Shown here: piece by piece, positions 57,201-64,000 of the stretch
Layout of the letters: the number at the start of each line of letters is the position of its first letter
Numbering within the stretch: the first letter of the stretch is position 1
Assembly: GCF_003841405.1 (NCBI RefSeq)
Contig: NZ_PXYA01000001.1
Span: 310,001-374,000, forward strand
Direction: 5' to 3'
Length of the DNA: 64,000 nt
DNA from: Tetragenococcus halophilus subsp. halophilus DSM 20339
GTDB taxonomy: Bacteria; Bacillota; Bacilli; Lactobacillales; Enterococcaceae
Made by a program: the position numbers and the translations under genes
Notes under the pieces: model-generated
What the model saw: the letters and a program-made list of their open reading frames with translations, nothing else
Told to the model about the DNA's origin: nothing
The model's database searches: none

Positions 57201-57967
57201 AAAAAACTGAAGTAAATGACTTACAGCAACGTTTGGACTTTGTTTATCCATTAGAAAAATCAACCAAAACCACTAGTTATCAGTCCGTTTCTGAAATGAA
57301 ACGTTTGTATAACGACCCTGATGACCAGCAACTTAATAGAATCTCTTGGCAAAGTAATGTCGAGCAGCAACAAGCACAATATTATCGGTATGTAACAGAA
57401 GAATTGGCTAAACCTAAATTTATGCAAGCAGATCGTATTGATCCAACGACTGTAGGCAGTGCGACTCATAGTTTATTACAGTTGATCCCATTAACGACTT
57501 TGCCAACATTTGACAGTATACAAGAAAAATTAAAACAGTTAGTAGATAATCATCAAATCGAAAAACAAGTTGCTGAAAAAATTGATTTAACAGCTATTCT
57601 GTGGTTTTTCCAAACAGAATTAGGCAAAGAAATTTTAAAAAAACCACAACTTGTCCATCGTGAACAACCATTTTCTATGCTAAAAGATGCTCGTGATGTA
57701 TTTTTAGACTTTCATGAAGCAGATGCTGAATTATTAATACACGGTATTGTCGACGGTTTTATCGAATATGAGGATTATGTTATTTTATATGACTTTAAAA
57801 CAGATGCTGTGTATAATGAGACAAGCAGACAACAGTTCATTGCTAAGTATCAAGGGCAATTACGCTTATATTGCCAAGCTTTGGAACAGGCACTAAATAA
57901 ACCTGTGCAACATACTTTTTTAGTTCTTTTAAATAGTAAAGAAAATATTGAGTTATTTACCGAGTAA
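54290..57967 (+). CDS. rexA: ATP-dependent helicase/nuclease subunit A (RexA/AddA)
   Basis: 1225 residues. UvrD-type helicase: Walker A SASAGSGKTTVLVRR near residues 32-46, VDEYQDTN Walker B, LAENFRSR, MTIHASKGLEFPVVF and YVALTRAEQKLYLVG. A C-terminal nuclease domain has HGIVDGFIEYEDY with DFKTD. It is the motor and one nuclease of the RexAB complex. The ATG lies inside the end of rexB, so translation is coupled. Confidence 0.97.
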   Translation: MTDIPLKPKNETFTDKQWQAVFDTGDNLLISASAGSGKTTVLVRRVIEKLKSGSNIDELLIVTFTEAAAREMKERIQSSLQDAINKESQQSRRNHFVKQLSLLPRAHISTLHAFCLTVIRRFYFLIDLDPVFRMLTDDTERILLKEEVWEELRDEYFEASDQEFYQLAENFSSDRSDDGFTDLIMSLYNFARANPDSTTWLNQLVQSYDTTHGLAGNQMYQTQVKPLVLANLQTAIGQLQAALQVAQSSESMEKAVVVVANDLEQANRLYAYIKEDNVEQVYAQLTSFDFKRYPTYKKEEEKELSKQFIKPRRDHAKELIKDSETFFAQPPEKMLELMEQAKPLVKKMSEVTLSFIDRYQKRKQAKGVLDFNDLEHYALDILQANGEGSEASSYYRDRFEEVLVDEYQDTNRLQEAILFWIRKPDPAQGNLFMVGDVKQSIYAFRLADPTLFVDKYLAFAQQNGGRRIILAENFRSRKEVLHFTNLVFEQLMDEKVGQIPYDEADQLVPGFSDFPESDAFNTELLLCEKEVEEDPTVVDDKTEGELYLVALKIKELVENKFMIYDKHAKEKRAVTYNDIVLLTPTRKNNLVIMDIFKQFQIPLEVNDAQNYFQASEIQIMISLLEIIDNPYQDIPFVAVLRSPIVGLNEEELTKIRLAKKNDDYYKAFLAYLSEDDELASRLRTFNEQLELWRTLARRRSLSELIWSIYQETAYLDYVIGLPSGRQRHANLVALAHRAETYEKSSFRGLYQFIRFIEKMQEKDKDLAEPLALTQENAVKVMTIHASKGLEFPVVFLLDMTKQFNYSDFSTRYIFEERLGAGIQYIDQAQVRYDTLPYQAIKQQRIQKMLSEEMRKLYVALTRAEQKLYLVGSYKTKEEALKNWQQALDQENLVLDTALRLKGKGNLMDWVGMTLMRHPDMQKVFAEAKDSKKVLDHPAHFEIHWVNQAQLQKELNKPKTSVAEDFSLSNSEKTEVNDLQQRLDFVYPLEKSTKTTSYQSVSEMKRLYNDPDDQQLNRISWQSNVEQQQAQYYRYVTEELAKPKFMQADRIDPTTVGSATHSLLQLIPLTTLPTFDSIQEKLKQLVDNHQIEKQVAEKIDLTAILWFFQTELGKEILKKPQLVHREQPFSMLKDARDVFLDFHEADAELLIHGIVDGFIEYEDYVILYDFKTDAVYNETSRQQFIAKYQGQLRLYCQALEQALNKPVQHTFLVLLNSKENIELFTE

Positions 57968-57976
57968 AGCAATTTT

Positions 57977-58006
57977 TGGGAAGAAATCGAATAATTATGT
58001 TATAAT
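57977..58006 (+). promoter_or_regulatory. Promoter of the HxlR gene
   Basis: TTGGGA (57977-57982), 18-bp spacer and TATAAT (58001-58006) with a TGT extension. It leaves a very short leader before the ribosome-binding site. Confidence 0.6.
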
Positions 58007-58027
58007 TTTAAAAAGAGGTGAGGGCTC

Positions 58028-58375
58028 ATGATGGAAACAAGAGAAACAACTTATACACTTTGCCCTAAATTTGAAAAAGCTTTTTCTATTTTGGGGAAAA
58101 AGTGGAACGGTCTGATTATAGATGTATTACTTCAAGAAAAATCACAACGATTTGTTGATATGGCACATAAAATTCCTATGTTAAGTGATCGTGTGTTAAC
58201 AGAACGTTTGAAAGAATTAGAAAATGAAGGAATCGTTAGCAAATCAGACGGACTATACCAATTAACTGATAAGGGCGCAGGCCTTGAAGAGGTGCTAGAT
58301 TCAGTAAGAAATTGGAGCCAAGATTGGGCAAGCGAAAAAGAATGTAATTTCAAGAATTCAACAAACAGTTATTGA
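58028..58375 (+). CDS. HxlR-family winged-helix transcription regulator
   Basis: 115 residues. CPKFEKAFSILGKKWNGLII with Cys12, LSDRVLTERLKELENEGIV and YQLTDKGAGLEEVLDSVRNW are the HxlR/DUF24 pattern. The N-terminal cysteine is the redox sensor in B. subtilis relatives such as HypR and YodB, so thiol or quinone stress sensing is possible. The target gene is unknown; neighbours are rexA and pheST. Start ATG 58028 (or 58031) behind GAGGTGAGG. Confidence 0.88.
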   Translation: MMETRETTYTLCPKFEKAFSILGKKWNGLIIDVLLQEKSQRFVDMAHKIPMLSDRVLTERLKELENEGIVSKSDGLYQLTDKGAGLEEVLDSVRNWSQDWASEKECNFKNSTNSY

Positions 58376-58439
58376 TTTCTTCTTTATTATTTAGTAGACT
58401 AACAAATAATTAGATAATAAAAAGCGTTAATAGAAAAGA

Positions 58440-58641
58440 GTAGTTTGGTTGAAACAGTAACAGGGAAAATTGCCACAGACTGAAAGCAATTGCTGGTTTC
58501 GAAAAATGAAGTTCACTTCTGTAGCTTGCTTTGATATAAAGCCGGTAATGACTACCGTTAATTAATTAAGTGCGCGATGATTGTTGCGAATTAGGATGGT
58601 AACACGAAACCTCGTTCCTTTATGGAATGAGGTCTTTTTTT
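58440..58641 (+). promoter_or_regulatory. T-box riboswitch of pheST
   Basis: The T-box sequence AGGATGGTAACACG (58593-58606), a variant of the consensus, is followed by a terminator. TTC at 58512-58514, a Phe codon followed by ACTTCTG, is the likely specifier, 81 bases before the T-box sequence as in the thrS leader. The 5' limit is approximate. Confidence 0.87.
58609..58641 (+). terminator. T-box-controlled terminator of pheST
   Basis: 10-bp stem (58609-58618 with 58624-58633, one G-T pair), 5-base loop and seven T. Confidence 0.9.
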
Positions 58642-58665
58642 GTTTAAAAATAAGGAGGGAAATAA

Positions 58666-59709
58666 ATGACTTTAGAAGAACAGCTAGAAAATTTAGAGAA
58701 AGAAACAATGGAAAAGATCAGTAATATCTCAGATTTGGATTCTCTCAATGACATTCGAGTAAAAACGCTGGGTAAAAAAGGTCCTATTACTGAAGTATTA
58801 CGCGGTATGAAAGATTTAACACCTGAGGACCGACCTAAGGTGGGAAGTTTTGCCAATCAGGTAAGGGATCATTTAACACAACAAATTGAAGAAAAAAGAG
58901 CTAAGTTGGAAGAAGAAGCGTTAAATCAAGCCTTGGCAGAGGAAAGTATTGATGTTACTTTACCTGGTAAACAGATCCCACAAGGTACAAGACATATTTT
59001 AACTAAAATTGTAGAAGAAATTGAAGATATTTTTGTAGGTATGGGCTATCAAATTATTGAAGGACCAGAGGTTGAGCAAGATCATTATAATTTTGAGCGA
59101 ATGAATATTCCTAAAAATCATCCAGCTCGAGATATGCAAGACACCTTCTATATTTCAGATGAATTATTGATACGCACGCATACTTCTCCTGTACAAGCTA
59201 GAACGATGGAAAAACATGATTTTTCTAAAGGGCCACTACGGATGATCTCTCCTGGTAAGGTGTTTCGTCGAGATACAGATGATGCCACACATAGTCATCA
59301 ATTTCATCAAATCGAAGGACTTGTTGTTGACAAGCATATAACAATGGGGGACTTAAAAGGGACACTAGAAGAACTGATGAAAAAAATGTTTGGTGAAAAT
59401 CGCGAAGTTCGCTTACGTCCTAGTTACTTTCCTTTTACGGAACCTTCTGTTGAAGCGGATGTTTCTTGTTTCAAATGTGGAGGTAAAGGATGTAGTGTCT
59501 GTAAACATTCAGGTTGGATCGAGATTTTAGGATCCGGTATGGTTCACCCTGACGTCTTAGAGATGTCTGGGATTGATCCTAAAGAATATAGCGGTTTTGC
59601 TTTTGGTTTGGGTCCTGACCGGATCGCTATGTTGCGTTACGGTGTAGAAGATATTCGTAGCTTTTATTTAAACGATACTCGTTTTATTGATCAGTTCAAG
59701 GGGGAATAA
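58666..59709 (+). CDS. pheS: Phenylalanyl-tRNA synthetase alpha subunit
   Basis: 347 residues. An N-terminal coiled coil (1-85) contacts tRNA; the class II core follows with [32 protein letters not shown] and the C-terminal [17 protein letters not shown] (motif 3 Arg). A CxxC-rich loop [16 protein letters not shown] is normal for the bacterial subunit. Works as an alpha2-beta2 tetramer with PheT, encoded 4 bases later. Controlled by the T-box leader. Confidence 0.97.
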   Translation: MTLEEQLENLEKETMEKISNISDLDSLNDIRVKTLGKKGPITEVLRGMKDLTPEDRPKVGSFANQVRDHLTQQIEEKRAKLEEEALNQALAEESIDVTLPGKQIPQGTRHILTKIVEEIEDIFVGMGYQIIEGPEVEQDHYNFERMNIPKNHPARDMQDTFYISDELLIRTHTSPVQARTMEKHDFSKGPLRMISPGKVFRRDTDDATHSHQFHQIEGLVVDKHITMGDLKGTLEELMKKMFGENREVRLRPSYFPFTEPSVEADVSCFKCGGKGCSVCKHSGWIEILGSGMVHPDVLEMSGIDPKEYSGFAFGLGPDRIAMLRYGVEDIRSFYLNDTRFIDQFKGE

Positions 59710-59713
59710 GTAA

Positions 59714-62131
59714 ATGTTAGTTTCATATAAGTGGTTAAATGAATTGGTAGATGTGTCTCATGTCACGCCTCAAACTTTAGCCGATAAAATGTCGTTAACC
59801 GGTATTGAAGTAGAAGAAATTTCTTATCCATACGAAGGATTAAAAAAGATCGTTGTGGGTTATGTAAAATCTTGTAAATCTCATCCAGATTCTGATCATC
59901 TTTCCATCTGCCAAGTAGATGTAGGACAAGAAGACTTGCTACAAATTATTTGCGGCGCGCCTAATATTAAAGCGGGCATTAAAGTAATCGTTGCTTTACC
60001 GAGTGCACGAATTGCTGGAAATGAAAAAATAAAAAAAGGTAAAATCCGAGGAGAAATCTCTTATGGGATGATCTGTTCTTTACAAGAGATCGGTTATAGC
60101 GAAAGTGTTATACCTAAAGAGTATGCAGATGGAATTTATTATTTACCAGAAGAGGCTGTCGTTGGTGATGAAGTATTTCCTTATTTAGCAATGGATGACG
60201 CGATTATTGAATTAGAAATCACACCTAATCGTGCGGATGCCTTGAGTATGAGAGGGGTTGCTTTTGAAACAGCTGCAATTTATTCTGAAAAACCAGTGTT
60301 TAAAAAACAAGAGCTAACTGAAACGACTGCTAAAGCAGAAGATCAGATCAAGGTCAAAGTAACAGATGAAAAAGATGCACCTAGTTATCAGATACGTTTG
60401 ATTGAAAACGTAAAAATTAAGCCGAGTCCCCATTGGTTGCAAAATCGTTTAATGAATATCGGAATTCGTCCTATTAATAATGTAGTGGACGTGACAAACT
60501 ATATTTTGATGTATTACGGTCAACCATTACACGCATTTGACTATGATCGTTTAGATAGTCAGGAAATTGTCGTACGTCGTGCACAAGAAGATGAAAAACT
60601 TATAACTTTAGATGGGGAAACACGCTCGCTTTCTGAGCAAAATATCGTTATTACAAATGGCAAACAACCAGTGGCCCTAGCAGGTGTGATGGGAGGACTT
60701 GATTCAGAGATTACGGAAACAACAACGACTGTCGCTCTTGAATCAGCAATGTTTGACGCAGCGGCTGTTCGACATACATCGCAAGAGTTTAATTTACACA
60801 GTGAGTCTTCGGCTCGTTTTGAAAAAGGTATCAACGTAGCTACAATTGACGAAGCTTGCGAACAAGCTTGTGCTTTGATCGCTGAACTATCTGACGGAAA
60901 GGTACTTCAGGGTAGTGTAAAGGCTAGCCAGGTACAACCGCAAGATAAAGAGGTTATGACAACACTGCAACGTTTGAATGACTATCTGGGAACGGAATTA
61001 ACAGTAGCTGATGTCAATGATATTTTTGCGGCTTTAGGTTTTGGTTATCAAGAAGATGGGGGAAGCTATACAGTAATCGTTCCGCCGCGTCGCTGGGATA
61101 TTGCTATTGAAGCAGATATTGTAGAAGAAGTTGCCCGCATTTATGGATATAATAACTTACCATCAACTTTACCTAGCGGCGAAACCGTTGCAGGTAGCTT
61201 GACAAACGATCAGTTGAAAACACGCAGGATACGTACACTTCTTGAATCAGCGGGTCTAAGTGAAGCGATTAGTTATGCATTAACATCTGAAAAAAAATCA
61301 CTGCAATTTACCAATACAAGCTCAAAGCTTACTCATTTAGATTGGCCGATGACATCTGATCGTACGGTCCTTCGTTTGAATTTGATCACTGGACTCCTAG
61401 ATGATATTTCTTACAATGTTGCTCGTAGAAATGAACAAGTGGCATTATATGAAATTGGACGTGTTTTCTATCAAACAGATGATCCTAAAGCAAATTTGCC
61501 TCAAGAAAAAAATCATGTTGCTTTTGCTTTATCTGGAAAGTGGACAAGTCGTGATTGGCAAAGTAAGGAAGAACGGGTTGATTTTTATCAAGCCAAAGGT
61601 ATTTTAGAAGAGCTGTTTACAGAATTGAATTTAGCGGACAAAATTAGTTATGAAAAAACTACGGCCTTAAAGGAAATGCATCCAGGCAGAACTGCAGAAG
61701 TCTTTTTAAATGAACAAAGTATCGGTTTTATAGGGCAAGTACATCCAACGATTACAAAAGCTTATGAAACCCCAGAAACTTATGTTGCTGAATTAGATTT
61801 AGACGTCATTTTAAAAACAAAGCCAGAATTTACTTATGTAGCAGTCACAAAATATCCGAAAGTTACACGAGATATTGCGCTAGCTATTGACGAAAGTGTA
61901 GCAAATCAAACGATTGTACAAACTATAGAAAAAGCTGCAGGTAAATTCTTGCAAAGAGTTACCTTATTTGATGTTTATCAGGGAGAAAATATCGAAATAG
62001 GATATAAGTCAATGGCTTATCGTCTAACTTTTGTAAATCAAGAAGCGACATTAACTGATGAACAAGTTAATAAAGCGATGGAAAAAGTGGAAAAAGCTTT
62101 AACTCAACAATTAGCAGCAACAATTCGCTAA
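59714..62131 (+). CDS. pheT: Phenylalanyl-tRNA synthetase beta subunit
   Basis: 805 residues. tRNA-binding OB domain (about 40-150, [17 protein letters not shown]), B3/B4 editing domain (about 210-390), B5 domain, the inactive catalytic-like core and a C-terminal ferredoxin-fold anticodon domain ([15 protein letters not shown]). [17 protein letters not shown] is a family marker. Full length, cotranscribed with pheS. Confidence 0.97.
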   Translation: MLVSYKWLNELVDVSHVTPQTLADKMSLTGIEVEEISYPYEGLKKIVVGYVKSCKSHPDSDHLSICQVDVGQEDLLQIICGAPNIKAGIKVIVALPSARIAGNEKIKKGKIRGEISYGMICSLQEIGYSESVIPKEYADGIYYLPEEAVVGDEVFPYLAMDDAIIELEITPNRADALSMRGVAFETAAIYSEKPVFKKQELTETTAKAEDQIKVKVTDEKDAPSYQIRLIENVKIKPSPHWLQNRLMNIGIRPINNVVDVTNYILMYYGQPLHAFDYDRLDSQEIVVRRAQEDEKLITLDGETRSLSEQNIVITNGKQPVALAGVMGGLDSEITETTTTVALESAMFDAAAVRHTSQEFNLHSESSARFEKGINVATIDEACEQACALIAELSDGKVLQGSVKASQVQPQDKEVMTTLQRLNDYLGTELTVADVNDIFAALGFGYQEDGGSYTVIVPPRRWDIAIEADIVEEVARIYGYNNLPSTLPSGETVAGSLTNDQLKTRRIRTLLESAGLSEAISYALTSEKKSLQFTNTSSKLTHLDWPMTSDRTVLRLNLITGLLDDISYNVARRNEQVALYEIGRVFYQTDDPKANLPQEKNHVAFALSGKWTSRDWQSKEERVDFYQAKGILEELFTELNLADKISYEKTTALKEMHPGRTAEVFLNEQSIGFIGQVHPTITKAYETPETYVAELDLDVILKTKPEFTYVAVTKYPKVTRDIALAIDESVANQTIVQTIEKAAGKFLQRVTLFDVYQGENIEIGYKSMAYRLTFVNQEATLTDEQVNKAMEKVEKALTQQLAATIR

Positions 62132-62143
62132 TAATTAAAAAAT

Positions 62144-62183
62144 AAAAAAAATTCCGAGTAAAATTTTACTCGGAATTTTTTTT
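62144..62183. terminator. Bidirectional terminator between pheT and trpS
   Basis: Palindrome centred at 62163/62164 (arms 62151-62163 and 62164-62176) flanked by A7 and T8 runs. Confidence 0.92.
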
Positions 62184-62184
62184 A

Positions 62185-63254
<1,070 letters not shown>

Positions 63255-63348
63255 TCATTAACTTATAACAAAATAAATTTCATACGATAAGTAAGCTAAC
63301 ATGAGTTTGTTAGGAATAAAAAATTTTCGTCTTTCTGATTAAAAAAAC

Positions 63349-63378
63349 TTTACAAAAAGGAATTTGTAAGATTATAAT
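63349..63378 (+). promoter_or_regulatory. Promoter of the second glnQ-like gene
   Basis: TTTACA (63349-63354), 18-bp spacer and TATAAT (63373-63378). Confidence 0.75.
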
Positions 63379-63441
63379 GTTGATTAGCTGTTTATTAGAA
63401 AAATCTTATTAATTTTAAATAAAAAAAGGGAGTGTGAAAAT

Positions 63442-64000
63442 ATGTCAATGATTGAATTTAAAAACGTTGAAAAATACTTTGGTAATTTCCATGCTTTAAA
63501 AAATATTAATCTTACATTTGAAAAAGGCGAAGTAGTAGTGGTGATCGGACCTTCGGGATCTGGTAAAAGTACGCTTTTGCGTACAATCAATGGGTTAGAA
63601 ATGATTACTTCGGGGAATCTTCTGATTAATGATCAAGATATTCGTAGTAAAAAAACCAAATTAACAGAAATAAGAAAGAATATTGGCATGGTTTTTCAAC
63701 ACTTTAATTTATACCCTAATAAAACTGTACTGGAAAATATTACTTTAGCACCTACTAAAGTTTTAAACAAAAGTGAAAAAGATGCAGGTGATACAGCAGA
63801 AAGTTTACTTGACCGAGTGGGGATGTTGGATAAAAAAGATTCTTACCCTTCAACGCTTTCTGGTGGACAACAACAACGTGTTGCTATTGCAAGAGGGCTA
63901 GCGATGCAACCAGAAATGCTTTTATTTGATGAACCAACTTCAGCGCTTGATCCGGAAATGATCGGTGATGTATTAGATGTTATGAAAAAAATCGCTCATG
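63442..64000 (+). CDS. Amino-acid ABC transporter ATP-binding protein (GlnQ-like), 5' part only
   Basis: 186 residues visible; the gene runs off the right edge. Walker [11 protein letters not shown]-loop [16 protein letters not shown], signature [16 protein letters not shown] and Walker [18 protein letters not shown] are present. It is the same subfamily as the GlnQ at 33209-33946 but a different paralogue, and here the ATPase comes first, so the permease and receptor are probably encoded downstream. Substrate likely a polar amino acid such as glutamate or glutamine. ATG 63442 or 63448 behind AAAGGGAGTG. Confidence 0.9.
   Translation, partial: MSMIEFKNVEKYFGNFHALKNINLTFEKGEVVVVIGPSGSGKSTLLRTINGLEMITSGNLLINDQDIRSKKTKLTEIRKNIGMVFQHFNLYPNKTVLENITLAPTKVLNKSEKDAGDTAESLLDRVGMLDKKDSYPSTLSGGQQQRVAIARGLAMQPEMLLFDEPTSALDPEMIGDVLDVMKKIAH

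Overview
The window is AT-rich chromosomal DNA from a low-GC Gram-positive bacterium, almost certainly a member of the Enterococcaceae. Four things point there: the clusters rimP-nusA-rnpM-ylxQ-infB-rbfA, hrcA-grpE-dnaK-dnaJ, glnPQ beside uvrBA, rapZ-yvcK-whiA, cdaA-cdaR-glmM and rexBA; T-box leaders on thrS and pheST; a two-receptor GlnP; and a D-aspartate ligase/racemase pair, which predicts the L-Lys-D-Asp peptidoglycan cross-bridge found in Enterococcus faecium and Tetragenococcus. The acidic low-complexity tails (CdaR, NusA, DnaK, GrpE) would suit a salt-tolerant Tetragenococcus-like organism, but the species is inference only. No rRNA, tRNA, transposase, phage, CRISPR or plasmid genes were seen.

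Layout. 1-2509: end of a yqeM-type methyltransferase, tmcAL and a YebC-family gene. 2527-8409: an unknown gene, a CPA2 cation/proton antiporter, a second unknown gene and helD. 8555-8749: tandem repeat array 1. 8891-10855: aslD-racD. 10898-12542 (minus): a GNAT-ProX fusion and a NUDIX hydrolase. 12610-12720: array 2. 12913-13694: DUF488 and GNAT genes. 13755-15995: T-box and thrS. 16126-21493: the rimP-rbfA translation and transcription operon. 21694-21825: array 3. 21951-23848: truB-ribF. 24321-26249: lemA and a TPM-domain gene. 26402-32681: hemW divergent from the HrcA/CIRCE heat-shock operon. 32734-33164: a GC-richer structured element and array 4. 33209-36113 (minus): glnPQ. 36417-41239: uvrBA behind a LexA-like box. 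41385-44227: rapZ-yvcK-whiA. 44298-44813 (minus): a DsbA-like protein. 45115-48591: cdaA-cdaR-glmM. 48700-50554: two membrane proteins and a nitroreductase. 50740-57967: rexBA. 58028-58375: an HxlR regulator. 58440-62131: T-box and pheST. 62185-63192 (minus): trpS. 63442-64000: start of a second GlnQ-type ATPase.

Most of the window is conserved housekeeping DNA: translation factors and synthetases, protein folding, repair and recombination, c-di-AMP and cell-wall precursor supply, and amino-acid uptake. The most unusual signal is not a gene. Four separate intergenic regions carry tandem imperfect palindromes with different sequences but the same design: a 41-42 bp period and two inverted arms at an offset that is fixed within each array (22, 25, 27 and 21 bp). 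Other points for a second look are a RexB in which all four positions matching the AddB iron-sulfur cysteines are substituted, a GNAT-ProX fusion protein, a terminator-like hairpin in the rimP-nusA leader, a 92-residue acidic tail on CdaR, and a 138-bp structured element after dnaJ.
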